From the NCBI RefSeq assembly GCF_026013615.1, contig NZ_JAPDPI010000011.1, positions 56,874-120,873 on the forward strand: a stretch of DNA of 64,000 bases, written 5' to 3'. Of the stretch, positions 8,326-18,272 are shown in pieces (the stretch's first letter is position 1; each line of letters starts with the position of its first letter). Source of the stretch: Plebeiibacterium marinum (GTDB taxonomy: Bacteria; Bacteroidota; Bacteroidia; Bacteroidales; Marinilabiliaceae). A model generated the notes under the pieces. That model was not told the DNA's origin and did no database searches. It worked only from the letters and a program-made list of their open reading frames with translations. The position numbers were made by a program, and so were the translations under genes.

Positions 8326-10362
8326 TTACTGATTGCTTTTAAAAGCGAATTCCCTGTGGCATATACCGGGCATTGTAAAATAAAAAACAGAGCCTTGGTT
8401 TATGTTGCTCTCAACCCATAGTTTTCCATTGTGCTTTTCCACAAATTCTTTGCAGATAATCAAGCCTAAACCTGTGCCGGATTCATTTTCTGTTCCATTG
8501 GCCGAAACACTTTGCGAAAAATCAAAAAGTTTTTCCTGTTGTTGTGCAGACATCCCAACGCCGTCATCTTTTATTTGAACTGTTATGTAGCCCGGTGGAG
8601 TGTGTGGGTCATCTAAAATGCCTGCTAAAACAGAACCTCCTTTGTGGGTGAATTTAATTGCATTTGAGAGTAAGTTTCTCAATATGGTGTGCAACATATG
8701 AAGGTCTGCCACCAGCTTAGTGGATTCCGGTATGGAGTTTATTAATTTAATTGATTTGCTTTTTGCATTTTGGTCTACGTGGGTAAACACATGATCGGTA
8801 AGCTCCTGCAGGTTTAATTCAATGGGTTTAAACTTGATGGTTCCTTGTTGCGATTGCGACCATAATAGGAGATTCTCCAGTAAACTGTGTGTGTTGTTTA
8901 ATCCTCCATTAATTAAATTGATGTATTTAAATTTCTCCTCTTCGTTTATTGATTGGTAATCATGAATTAGTATTTCAGACAATCCCATTAAAGAACTAAA
9001 AGGCGACTTTAAGTCATGGGCAAGTATCGAAAAGAATTTATCTTTTGAGGCAATGGCTATTTCTAATTCCTTATTTACGTTTTTAAGAGACTCTGTTCTT
9101 TGTAAAACTTTCTGTTCCAGTTTGATGTTTTGCTCTTTAACCAATTTTTCTTTCTCTTGTGTTGATTTCAACAATTCATGTTGTGCCATCAGTTTTTCTT
9201 CTTCGCTTTTTCGCTTTTCCCATTCGGTTCTCTTCGATAATAAAAACGACAATACAAAAGCTTCAATTAAAGTGGCCCAGGCAACATGGCTCAGTCCAAG
9301 AAAATAATTGGGTTGGCCGGTTTGTATGTATGTGGCTTCGGTTAAAACCAACAAAAAATAGATTGCATAGGCAGTAGCAAAGTAGTATCCCATGCGGTTT
9401 CCTTTGCGCCCTACAATAAAGCCTACATATCCCATTATAAAAAAAGAAAGGAGGGCATGTGTTGTATTTACCGTAAACATCATTGTTAAGGGTAAAAATG
9501 GCCTGACAAAAATGTATAGCAGAAAATAAAATACAATACCCCGTACAAGCTTAAATGTTTTTAGAGCGTATTTTTTTGCTTCTAAAAATACCAGGCAATA
9601 AGCCGTTTGCACCGTAACGCCTATTGTAGGAATGGTAACATACCAAAACATCATGTCAACCTTAGGAAACAGGTATAGAATGAATCCATCTAACACCATT
9701 GAGGCATAGCATGTGTAAATAAATACCACACAGGCATAGTAAAAATGTAAGCGGTTGCGTAAAGAGATGGCAAAGAAAATGTTGCTTAGGATTACAAAGA
9801 ACATAAAGCCAAGGTAAAAACCATATCCGATACGGGTTTTGTATGTGTTCACCTCATAGGCCTTTTTTTTCCATATCCTTATGGGTAAAGGGTGTGTTTC
9901 TGATAAAACCCGAACATAAAACTCTGAAACATCTGGTGGGATAGGGAAAACCTGAAAATGATGGTTGACTTCTTTTTGGTGCATCGACTTTAAAAAGCCG
10001 GCTTCCATCTTAGCAATCTTTCCCGTATGATCTTTATAAAAAAACTCTGCAATAGGTAAGGATGCGTGGGCAATTTCCAAAAGCAGTTTATCGTTAGTTG
10101 TGTTTTGTAACGAAAATTTTAACCAATGGATAGAGTTTGTAAAACCAAAATTAATAATGGTTTTGTTTGTATTGAAAAAAAGATCTGCATACGATCCGGC
10201 AAAAAGGCTGTCTATAGAATATGCATGGTTGGCGTCTTCCAGGATTTTAACATCCTTTCCCACAATAATGTGGTCCTTGCTGCCATCCCATCTAATGGTT
10301 TCTGCATGAACCAGGTTCGATAAAAGACAAAACAGCAGTATTAACTTAAATTTACCTCTCAC
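8326..10362 (-). CDS. 7TMR-DISM sensor histidine kinase
   Basis: Membrane sensor kinase of 678 residues. A signal peptide (about 1-20) precedes a periplasmic 7TMR-DISMED2-like beta domain (about 30-165), seven membrane helices (about 180-385), a coiled coil (about 390-440), a HisKA domain with the phosphoacceptor His in LAHDLKSP (about 449), and an HATPase domain with N box (LRNLLSNAIKF), G1 (DDGVGMS) and G2 (GTGLGLIICKEF). Periplasmic DISMED2 domains are thought to bind carbohydrate-like ligands; a link to the neighbouring convergent starch genes is only a guess. The start is a GTG, with no in-frame ATG nearby. No receiver domain is present and no partner regulator is adjacent in the same operon; the LytTR regulator upstream has its own kinase. 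Confidence 0.88.
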   Translation of the reverse strand: MRGKFKLILLFCLLSNLVHAETIRWDGSKDHIIVGKDVKILEDANHAYSIDSLFAGSYADLFFNTNKTIINFGFTNSIHWLKFSLQNTTNDKLLLEIAHASLPIAEFFYKDHTGKIAKMEAGFLKSMHQKEVNHHFQVFPIPPDVSEFYVRVLSETHPLPIRIWKKKAYEVNTYKTRIGYGFYLGFMFFVILSNIFFAISLRNRLHFYYACVVFIYTCYASMVLDGFILYLFPKVDMMFWYVTIPTIGVTVQTAYCLVFLEAKKYALKTFKLVRGIVFYFLLYIFVRPFLPLTMMFTVNTTHALLSFFIMGYVGFIVGRKGNRMGYYFATAYAIYFLLVLTEATYIQTGQPNYFLGLSHVAWATLIEAFVLSFLLSKRTEWEKRKSEEEKLMAQHELLKSTQEKEKLVKEQNIKLEQKVLQRTESLKNVNKELEIAIASKDKFFSILAHDLKSPFSSLMGLSEILIHDYQSINEEEKFKYINLINGGLNNTHSLLENLLLWSQSQQGTIKFKPIELNLQELTDHVFTHVDQNAKSKSIKLINSIPESTKLVADLHMLHTILRNLLSNAIKFTHKGGSVLAGILDDPHTPPGYITVQIKDDGVGMSAQQQEKLFDFSQSVSANGTENESGTGLGLIICKEFVEKHNGKLWVESNINQGSVFYFTMPGICHREFAFKSNQ

Positions 10363-10496
10363 GTGCCTTCTTTTTTATCCGGATTGCTAATGTATAGCTC
10401 AAATATATAAAAATTACGCTTTACATTACCGAAAATAAGGTATATGTTAAAAACCTTTGTGTTTGTTTCCCATAGCCCGCTATGCTTAATAAATAT

Positions 10497-11270
10497 TTAT
10501 TGGCTCAACCATTTTTTGAATTTTGGGGTTTTCTCTGAAGAAATTATTACATCAAAGGGCAAACCGGGTTGCAGATGTAGTTTTAGTTTACTTTTTGAAT
10601 ATACTATAGCTTCTTTTACTGCATTTATATGAACTATGCATTTTCTGTTTGCCCTAAAAAAAATTCTTGGGTTGATCCTTTCTTCTAATTGCTCCAAAGT
10701 GTATGAAATATCGTAATAGTGACCATCATATGTCAGAATGAAAACAGAGCGGTTTTCGGCATAAAAGGCTGCAATTTCACCAACAAGAATCGTCTTGATC
10801 TTATCCCTGAAGTGAACCATAAAACGTTCCTGGTAATCCCTGTTTTGTTTGGCTTCAGCCAATAAGGTGTTTAATAATTGATAATTGATGGCTTGGGTGT
10901 CGGGTTCCTGGGGTAGATATATTTTCCTGAATTTTTCTATGGCCTGTATCAGCCTGTCCTTTACCAGGGGTTTTAACAGATAGTCAACACTAACTTGCTC
11001 AAAAGCTTCAATGGCATACTGGTTAAAGGCTGTAGTAAAAATAATGGGTGTTTCAACTTTTATCTTGTCAAAAATAGAGAAGCTGATCCCATCAGAAAGC
11101 TGGATGTCTAAAAAGATCAGATCAACCGTATAGTCGGATAAAAATTGTACTGTTTGTTCAACCGAATCCAGAATGTCCAGGATTTCAAAGTCGGGTGCTA
11201 TCTGCTCAATAAAAGCTTTGAGTTTGCGGGCCGAAGGCATTTCATCTTCAACAATTAGTACTTTAATCAT
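10497..11270 (-). CDS. LytTR-family response regulator
   Basis: A CheY-like receiver (about 1-120) with acidic residues VEDE near the start, phosphoacceptor Asp55 in FLDIQL and the Lys in LLKPL, followed by a LytTR DNA-binding domain (about 155-255) ending in KTPKFKKWL. LytTR proteins bind pairs of direct repeats upstream of target promoters. The start overlaps the end of the LytS-like kinase gene by 8 bp, so the two are translationally coupled. The pair lies downstream of the efflux genes on the same strand and is likely co-transcribed with them, which suggests feedback control of the pump. Confidence 0.92.
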   Translation of the reverse strand: MIKVLIVEDEMPSARKLKAFIEQIAPDFEILDILDSVEQTVQFLSDYTVDLIFLDIQLSDGISFSIFDKIKVETPIIFTTAFNQYAIEAFEQVSVDYLLKPLVKDRLIQAIEKFRKIYLPQEPDTQAINYQLLNTLLAEAKQNRDYQERFMVHFRDKIKTILVGEIAAFYAENRSVFILTYDGHYYDISYTLEQLEERINPRIFFRANRKCIVHINAVKEAIVYSKSKLKLHLQPGLPFDVIISSEKTPKFKKWLSQ

Positions 11271-12297
11271 CTTGTTTTTTTAATAATGGAACTATTACTA
11301 TATACTCATTGGTTTCTTCCCTGAATTCAGGAAGTCTGTTACCCAATAAACGGTATTTTTCAATAAGGTTTTCCTGTCCTTTTTTTGTGGATATTTCCTT
11401 TTCTTTTTTAGGTTGAATAGTGTTTTTAACAATTAGGCATTTGTCGCCTGCTTCAATACTTAATGTTAGAGGGTGCTTACGTGAAACCATATTGTGTTTG
11501 ATGGCGTTTTCAACCAGTAATTGCAGGGTTAAGGGTGGTATTTGGCAATCCAACTTCTTTTTTACGTTTACTTTGTATTCAAATCCCTCCTCAAACCTGA
11601 ATTTGTATAAATGAAGATAGTTGTTAATAAAGTCCAGTTCTTCTTCAACACTTACCAGATTGCGTTGGTTTATTTGCAGCACATACCTGTAGGTTGATGC
11701 AAAATCCTGGATAAAATGGTCGGCCTTGTTTACGTCCTCATATATCAATGAGGAAAGTACACTTAGATTGTTAAATAAGAAATGATGGTCGAGCTGTTCT
11801 TTTAAAGCACTGTATTTAGTGTTGATCTGTTCTTTTTCAAGGCAGGCTATTTTTATGGCAAGTTTATCTTTTTCTTCCATACCCATTATTAATTCAATTA
11901 ATACCAAAAACAGGGTGTCCATTGCTATGGGTATGATGTACAAAAACTCTTTGCTTGCTGATTTAGGGTCATGACCAAAGAGCCCAAATTCAAACAACAG
12001 GTCAATAAACGTCATGCCAATATAAGAATGGACTATTACAAGACCGGCATCAAGAACAAACCTGAGAGCCCAATTTTTATTCCAGTCAAATTTTTTATTA
12101 AACCACTTTACAACAAAATAAAATATTGCAACTGTTAGTATGGCGTTAAGTAACGCAATCCAAATACGATTGGAGAAAACTTCCTTAACTTCTTCAATGT
12201 TTCTGTATCCAAAAAGTAACATGGCCAATACCGACGATGCCATGATTAAAACAGTGACTAGTGGAATTAAAAATATTCTATATTTAGCTGATGTCAT
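11263..12297 (-). CDS. LytS/YehU-like sensor histidine kinase
   Basis: Four probable membrane helices (about 8-30, 46-64, 80-104, 119-138) are followed by a short coiled coil, a His_kinase domain (His in DHHFLFNNL, about residue 172) and an HATPase region with N box VENAIKHN. The usual NPHFLFN signature reads DHHFLFNN here, so the Pro before the phospho-His is replaced. The C-terminal ATPase lid is short, as usual in the family. It pairs with the overlapping LytTR regulator. It starts 54 bp after the TolC-like gene ends, consistent with one operon with the RND pump. Confidence 0.9.
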   Translation of the reverse strand: MTSAKYRIFLIPLVTVLIMASSVLAMLLFGYRNIEEVKEVFSNRIWIALLNAILTVAIFYFVVKWFNKKFDWNKNWALRFVLDAGLVIVHSYIGMTFIDLLFEFGLFGHDPKSASKEFLYIIPIAMDTLFLVLIELIMGMEEKDKLAIKIACLEKEQINTKYSALKEQLDHHFLFNNLSVLSSLIYEDVNKADHFIQDFASTYRYVLQINQRNLVSVEEELDFINNYLHLYKFRFEEGFEYKVNVKKKLDCQIPPLTLQLLVENAIKHNMVSRKHPLTLSIEAGDKCLIVKNTIQPKKEKEISTKKGQENLIEKYRLLGNRLPEFREETNEYIVIVPLLKKQDD

Positions 12298-12351
12298 GCT
12301 TTTGTTTTTAATTGGATAAATGTGTTCGTTGCCTATGCTTTCCTCGCTTTT

Positions 12352-13683
12352 TTATTGTACCAGTTCTCCCGTGATTTGTAATAAGTTATATTCTGCAATT
12401 TTTGCATTAAAGCGTGCATTGTTATAATTATTTGCAGCGTTCAACATATTTTGCTGTGCTGTTCTAAACTCAATTGATGTTGCGTTCCCCAATTTAAACA
12501 TCTCTTTGGTTTTATCAAAGTTTAGTTCTGCCTGAGTAAGACTTGTTTGTTGCAGGTCTGCAATGCGTTTTTTGTAAATAAAATCGGTGTAGGCATTGGA
12601 AGCATCCCTTTCTAATTGTGATTCTATTTGGCGGGTTCTTTCCTGCTGACTTAAATAGGCTAATCTGGCATTGCTTTCTCTGGTATTTTGTTGGCGGCCA
12701 TTAAACACGTTAAGTCGTAATGATACCCCTCCTGTTAATCCATCGGTTTGTAAACTGTTTATATCGGATTTTGTGTATTCTGAATTATTATAGGAGTAGG
12801 TTCCATAGGCAGAAAGCGTTGGGTACTTTGTGCTCCGGGTTACTTTAAAGTCAAGTTGCGAAATACTTTCCTGTTGTAGTTGCGAAATTAAGGATGAATT
12901 GTTTTTTAATGCTTTGGTAGTGACCTCGTCAGACTGGAAGACTTTATTAAAATCAATATGGTCGTCCACATTAAACATTGTCTGAACCGGAATGCCAAGT
13001 ACTACATTTAAGTCCTTAACCGACATGGCAAGGCTTTGCTCAGCCACCAAAACATTAGCACTATCTGTATTCATGTCAACTTCAGCATTCAATACTTCCA
13101 ATTGGTTGGCCTGTCCGTATGCTTTCCTGTCAATGGCTTTGGAGTATCGTTCCTTAGATATTTCCATTGATTCCTGAGCCAATTGCAAGTTTTGCTGGTT
13201 GCGGCATACTTCGTAATAGCTTTGTACCACTTGAATTATAGTAAGTTCCATCTGCTGTTTAAACAGTGTTTCCTGCATTTTGCTGGTTTGTTTTAGCTTT
13301 TTATAGGTATACTGATTGCCAAAACCATCAAATAAAGTATAATCAACACGAACATTGCCATTATAGCTTGTTGTTTCAGCCCCGTCTACAGATACGGTTC
13401 CAGTTCCACTGGCAGGATCAGTTTCTGAATTGGTGCTGGAATAGGATGCTCCGCCGTTCAGGGTTACGGATGGCAGCAGTCCGGCGTTACCAATGCTATT
13501 GCTGTTTTGGGTTTGCTTCAGTGTATTATCTGCTATTTTTAATTCGTGGTTGTTGGTAAGAGCAACACTGATAGCTTCTTCCAAGGTAAGTTTTTTGCCT
13601 GTTTGCTGGGCAAAAGCAGCTGTGGCTACCCCGAGAAATATCAGGGTAGTAAATATAAATGATCTATACATGGTGTTATTCAT
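12352..13683 (-). CDS. TolC-family outer-membrane efflux protein
   Basis: Signal peptide ending near AFAQQ (about residues 1-26), then two repeated OEP halves (about 30-230 and 240-440) rich in heptad helices, typical of the TolC trimer channel. A TTG two codons upstream is less likely than the ATG at 13683. The ATG lies inside the last codons of the RND gene (ATGAATAA overlap), so the two are translationally coupled. It supplies the outer-membrane exit for the pump. Confidence 0.93.
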   Translation of the reverse strand: MNNTMYRSFIFTTLIFLGVATAAFAQQTGKKLTLEEAISVALTNNHELKIADNTLKQTQNSNSIGNAGLLPSVTLNGGASYSSTNSETDPASGTGTVSVDGAETTSYNGNVRVDYTLFDGFGNQYTYKKLKQTSKMQETLFKQQMELTIIQVVQSYYEVCRNQQNLQLAQESMEISKERYSKAIDRKAYGQANQLEVLNAEVDMNTDSANVLVAEQSLAMSVKDLNVVLGIPVQTMFNVDDHIDFNKVFQSDEVTTKALKNNSSLISQLQQESISQLDFKVTRSTKYPTLSAYGTYSYNNSEYTKSDINSLQTDGLTGGVSLRLNVFNGRQQNTRESNARLAYLSQQERTRQIESQLERDASNAYTDFIYKKRIADLQQTSLTQAELNFDKTKEMFKLGNATSIEFRTAQQNMLNAANNYNNARFNAKIAEYNLLQITGELVQ

Positions 13684-16600
13684 TTTCAAGGTTGAATTTC
13701 ATTTCCTTAATCGCAGGTTCCACTTCTTCGTTGGTAAGTTTTCGTCCTTTAATCAGCGATTGGGTTTTTACTTTAAAGTTATTTGTAATGGTAAGCATAA
13801 CAGGTAACAGAACCAATGTAGTGGTTGTTGCCATAATCATACCGTAGGCCAGTGACAGGGCTACCGGAATAAGGAATCTTGCCTGCATACTGGTTTCCAA
13901 TACCATTGGGGCCATACCAACAACCGTGGTTAAAGTGGTTAGCATAATAGGACGCAACCTTGATACTCCCGCATCAACAAGGGCATTATGGTATTTCATT
14001 CCTGCTTTCAGGTTTAAGTTAAGTGCATTGATCAATACCAAACTATCGTTGATCATTACTCCAACCAAAGCAATCATTCCCATGGCCGACATTAAGCTGA
14101 TGCTCATGCCATGAATCCAGTGACCCGTTACAACTCCTACGAATGCCAGCGGGATCATAGCGTAAACCAAAATACTTTGGCTTACCGAACGTAATGTTAA
14201 AACCACAATAGCAAACATTAATAAAAGTACAACCGGAATAACCACTTTTGCCGAATTTGCCACTTTATCAGTTTCTCTTTTTTGTCCATCATATACCGGT
14301 CTGATTCCCGGATATTTTTCAACTAAAGGAGTTAATACTTCTTTTTTAATTTTAGCCATTACATCCGGCAAAGAAGCTTTGGGATTGGTCAGGTTGGCCT
14401 CAACCTGAACTTCTTTCTCAAATGAAAGGTGTCGGATGCTAGATACTCCGTTAACGGTTTTTAAAGTAGCCAGTTCGGTTAAGGGGTAAGCCACGCCATT
14501 GCCCAATCGTATTTTCATATTTTCTAGCTGGCCGATGTTTCTTCGGTTTTCAAGATCGTATCTGACCCATACTCTAACTTCATCCTTGCCCCTTTGCAAA
14601 CGTTGTGCCTCGCGACCAAAAAATGCGTTTCGTACCTGGCTGATTACATCATTATATGAAACACCAAGTCTCAGAGCTTTATCCTTTAATGTAATTTCAA
14701 TTTCCCGATTCCCGACTGGGGCATTATCCGAAATATCTGTCAGCTCTGGTCTGTTTTTAAGAATGAGTTTTAATTCTTCTTTGGCAGCCTGCAGTTCATT
14801 ATTGTTATCACTCACAAGGCTAAGCATAAACGGTTTTCCAAAAGGATTGAATCCTTCAAATTGAAAAGTTTCTGCACCTGGTATTTCACCAACTTTGTTT
14901 CTGATGTTGGCAATAACATAATCTGTAGTTGAGTTTCTGCTTTCTGCATCAACAAGTTGAACACTTATTATTGCAGAACTCCCGGAGCCGGAAAATTTTT
15001 CATAAACCTTATCAACAATATCAACCTTTTCATTGCCTTGATCTTTAAGCTCGTTGTTGACTTCCCAAATGGCTTTGGTAATTTTATCGAGTGATAATTG
15101 GGTGATATCATCTTCGGTACCGGAAGGCATTTTTAAGGTAATAGTAAAATTATCGCCTTCAACCTGAGGGAAGAAAGTAGAGGTCACAACACGGCTTTTT
15201 ACCAATCCGATAGATAAGATAAATAGTGCTGTAAATATTGCCAGAGTAATTGTTCTGTGGCTAATGGTCCATTGAATGAAAGGGCGGTAATACCTTTCTG
15301 CAAAAACGATAACCCAACGCTCTGCCCAGCCCATATATTTTTTCCAGATGGTGCTGTCGTTTTTAGTTAAAGCCTTTGAGTGAGCCAGGTGGGCAGGGAG
15401 GATAACCAACCCTTCTATTAAGGATACAAAAAGAATAAAGACTACAATTACAGATACCTCTTTAAACATGTCTCCCAACCTGCCATCAAGGAAGATGAAG
15501 GATGAAAATGCCAGCATAGTGGTTATCACCCCTGAAACTACTGCAGGTGTTACTTCCAGGGTACCGTCAATTGCTGCCTGTATTGGCTTTTTGCCCAGCG
15601 ACCAGTGTCTGTATACATTTTCAGCAATTACAATAGCATCATCAACCAATATACCAAGTACCAATATCAAACCAAACAACGATAACATATTGATGGTTAC
15701 TGTAGTGAGCGGTAGCATGATAAACATGCCAAATAATGAGAATGGAATACCAACTGCTACCCAAAAGGCTATCCGCGGGTTTAGGAACAGAGAAAGAAAC
15801 AACAGCACCAAAAGGATTCCCATTCTTCCGTTTCTGAAAAGTAAGTCGATACGCTGGTTTAGCGTTACACTCATATCGTTGTTAACTTCTGCAGTAAACA
15901 AGTCCTGGGAGTTGTTATATCTTTCCAGGTATTCTTTAATCTTGTCTGTTGAAGTTAAAATGTCTTCTTTAAATGTGTTGTCAATAGTAAAAACTACGGC
16001 TTGCTTACCATTGAACATGGCCTGCGACGGACTGTCCTTCCACATATCTTTTATGGTAGCTACATCTTTGATTCTGATAATACCACCATCGGCCGTATTT
16101 CTGATAACGATGTCTTCGAGTCCGTGGCTGTAATACTCACGGTTGCGTACCCTTATATAAAATTCTTCCTCACCATCCTTGATGCTGCCCCCTGTCATAA
16201 TCAGGTTGGTGGAGGAAATGGCGTTGGCTATTTCGTTGAAAGTGAGTTGGTAGGCCTCAAGCTTTTTTTCGTTTAATAAAATGGCAATTTCCTCATCCGG
16301 ATATCCTCCAATAGTAATCTTAGAAACTCCAGGCATCATCAATAGATCTCGCTCTATTTCCCGGGCTGTTGATTTGAGTTGTTTTAGTGTGACGTTTTTA
16401 TTGTTGCGTGCTGTTATAACAAACGACATGGCGCGGTTTACATCATCGTGCTTGTAGGTAACAACAGATTCAATTGATACAGGGAAAGATGAGATGCGGT
16501 CAACCTCGTTTTTTACTTTAATCAACGCTTCATCCATATCGGTACCTTTCTCCATTTCAATTGTAACGGTACCCATGTTTTCTCGTGATATGGAAGTAAC

Positions 16601-16840
16601 TCTCTCCATTCCTTCCAAACCCTTAATGTTTTCTTCAATTTTAAGAATGGCCCCTTCTTCAACCTCTTCGGGTGAAGCTCCCGGGTAAACTATATCTACA
16701 TAAATATTTCGGGTGGGTACGTTGGGGAAGAAGTTTCGCTGCATTCCTATTAAGGCTATTATGCCAAACAGGAATATCATTACCATTATCAGGTTAACTG
16801 CTAATGGAAACTTTATAAAATAGGATACAAATTTTTTCAT
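13676..16840 (-). CDS. RND efflux inner-membrane transporter (AcrB/HAE family)
   Basis: About 1,054 residues, normal for the family. The ATG at 16840 gives MKKFVSYFIKFPLAV; a TTG three codons upstream is unlikely. Twelve membrane helices are arranged as 1+5 twice around two large periplasmic domains. The proton-relay Asp pair is in GILVDDAIVIAEN (helix 4). Other RND signatures are YPGASPEEVEEG near the start and VGVMINDSLVLINA in the second half. It uses the proton gradient to export drugs, lipids or other hydrophobic compounds; the substrate cannot be read from the sequence. It lies between the adaptor and TolC-like genes. Confidence 0.94.
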   Translation of the reverse strand: MKKFVSYFIKFPLAVNLIMVMIFLFGIIALIGMQRNFFPNVPTRNIYVDIVYPGASPEEVEEGAILKIEENIKGLEGMERVTSISRENMGTVTIEMEKGTDMDEALIKVKNEVDRISSFPVSIESVVTYKHDDVNRAMSFVITARNNKNVTLKQLKSTAREIERDLLMMPGVSKITIGGYPDEEIAILLNEKKLEAYQLTFNEIANAISSTNLIMTGGSIKDGEEEFYIRVRNREYYSHGLEDIVIRNTADGGIIRIKDVATIKDMWKDSPSQAMFNGKQAVVFTIDNTFKEDILTSTDKIKEYLERYNNSQDLFTAEVNNDMSVTLNQRIDLLFRNGRMGILLVLLFLSLFLNPRIAFWVAVGIPFSLFGMFIMLPLTTVTINMLSLFGLILVLGILVDDAIVIAENVYRHWSLGKKPIQAAIDGTLEVTPAVVSGVITTMLAFSSFIFLDGRLGDMFKEVSVIVVFILFVSLIEGLVILPAHLAHSKALTKNDSTIWKKYMGWAERWVIVFAERYYRPFIQWTISHRTITLAIFTALFILSIGLVKSRVVTSTFFPQVEGDNFTITLKMPSGTEDDITQLSLDKITKAIWEVNNELKDQGNEKVDIVDKVYEKFSGSGSSAIISVQLVDAESRNSTTDYVIANIRNKVGEIPGAETFQFEGFNPFGKPFMLSLVSDNNNELQAAKEELKLILKNRPELTDISDNAPVGNREIEITLKDKALRLGVSYNDVISQVRNAFFGREAQRLQRGKDEVRVWVRYDLENRRNIGQLENMKIRLGNGVAYPLTELATLKTVNGVSSIRHLSFEKEVQVEANLTNPKASLPDVMAKIKKEVLTPLVEKYPGIRPVYDGQKRETDKVANSAKVVIPVVLLLMFAIVVLTLRSVSQSILVYAMIPLAFVGVVTGHWIHGMSISLMSAMGMIALVGVMINDSLVLINALNLNLKAGMKYHNALVDAGVSRLRPIMLTTLTTVVGMAPMVLETSMQARFLIPVALSLAYGMIMATTTTLVLLPVMLTITNNFKVKTQSLIKGRKLTNEEVEPAIKEMKFNLENE

Positions 16841-16970
16841 GCTTAACAAAAAAAGAACACAGAATGCGCTTTAATTCAGTTTGTTTACTGTGTTAAAGTG
16901 TTGTGGGTGTATAATATTAACTCGCTTTTTCTCAAAAATGTTTTACTGATAACAGATTATAACAAACCGT

Positions 16971-18083
16971 TTATTGTTGAATAATTTCCACGGCCATTCC
17001 CTGGTGTGCATTTTTAATAACCGTTTGTAAAATTGCATCCTGCGCAGAAATACCCTGAACCAGAGCATTGTCTCCCTGTCGTATCAATACATTTACTTTT
17101 TTTAGTTTCAGTACATTGTTTTCAACCACATAAAGCTCATCATTGTCGTTTAGCATCTTGCGGGGGATGTTATATGAATTTTCAATGGGGGAAACTGCCA
17201 AATCAGCCGTAAGGAACATGCCTTCCCTTAAATTGCCGCCAGTGGTTCGTATAAAAACTTTTACACTCTGAGAGAGCTCGTCGATACTTCCACTAATTCG
17301 GGTGACCTTGCCAGTCCACGTTCCATTAATCTCTGAAGAATGAAGTGTGGCCTGTTTGCCAACTTCAATATCCTTCATGGCAGAGACTGGTATGGTAATT
17401 TCAAGATCGTATAAATTCGGGTTGATAAATTGTCCCAGTTCGGTTCCTGTGCGGATAGCTTTTCCTGCTTCTACCATAGTGGAAGTAACAATACCATTAA
17501 AAGGAGCGCGGATAATGTACTTCTCAAACCGTTCTTCGTTTGATTGGATATTATAAAAACTTGAATAAACACCCCTTCCTGATAAAAAAAACTTTTCCTG
17601 TGAATCTTTGGCTTCCGGCATTTCAGGTAAAGGGCTTTTTACATCCAGATTCAAAGCATATTGGCGCCATTGTTGGTAAGAATCAGGGTAGTCAGACTTT
17701 AAATCAGGTAATACAGAAGTAAGCAGGGTGATAAAATCACTTTTCTTGGCCAACAGTGTTTTTTCAAACTCATCGGCTTCAATTTCCAACATTACTTCGC
17801 CTTTATTATAAGTCTTTCCTTCCTTGAACTTTTTTGCAGAAGAAAGCAATTGTCCATCAACCTGGGCAAAAATCTCAAAGCGCTCAGCAGCAACAATTTT
17901 ACCTGTTGATGAAATTTGGTATGCAATATCACTTTGCTCAGGATGTATAACCTCTACGCCAATGGCTTTTGCCTTTACAGATATTGGTGTTTCGTTTTCG
18001 CCGGATGGTAAGGCTTTTACAATTGCAAATGCTGCCAATACAATTCCTATTGAAACCCCGATTGCAATAATTTTCTTTTTCAT
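16971..18083 (-). CDS. RND efflux periplasmic adaptor (HlyD/MFP family)
   Basis: An N-terminal membrane anchor or signal (about 1-25) leads into a split biotinyl-lipoyl domain (about 55-90 and 185-215), a long helical hairpin between them that contains an unusual Pro-rich stretch near SPLPEMPEAKD, and beta-barrel and membrane-proximal domains (about 220-365). It joins the inner-membrane RND pump to TolC. It is the first gene of the run MFP-RND-TolC-LytS-LytTR; the 130-bp gap to the RND gene could hold an internal promoter. Confidence 0.92.
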   Translation of the reverse strand: MKKKIIAIGVSIGIVLAAFAIVKALPSGENETPISVKAKAIGVEVIHPEQSDIAYQISSTGKIVAAERFEIFAQVDGQLLSSAKKFKEGKTYNKGEVMLEIEADEFEKTLLAKKSDFITLLTSVLPDLKSDYPDSYQQWRQYALNLDVKSPLPEMPEAKDSQEKFFLSGRGVYSSFYNIQSNEERFEKYIIRAPFNGIVTSTMVEAGKAIRTGTELGQFINPNLYDLEITIPVSAMKDIEVGKQATLHSSEINGTWTGKVTRISGSIDELSQSVKVFIRTTGGNLREGMFLTADLAVSPIENSYNIPRKMLNDNDELYVVENNVLKLKKVNVLIRQGDNALVQGISAQDAILQTVIKNAHQGMAVEIIQQ

Positions 18084-18272
18084 TATATGTGATTTTTAAA
18101 TTTTCAGTTTAACCAGTACAAATTTTAAAAAGGGTAGCCATATAATAAATAAGAAGGGAACGAATCGGGAATTTTCAGGAGTGAATCGGGGAAGTAAATA
18201 TGAAGATGAATATTATAGCCGGGATTTAGTGAAATTTTATACATTTGGCCTCGAAAATTTAATTGTTTTATT

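Noticed and set aside
15468..16133. Long open frame antisense to the RND transporter gene
   Set aside because: It is a shadow of the conserved RND frame; the sequence shows no family features and no ribosome-binding context.
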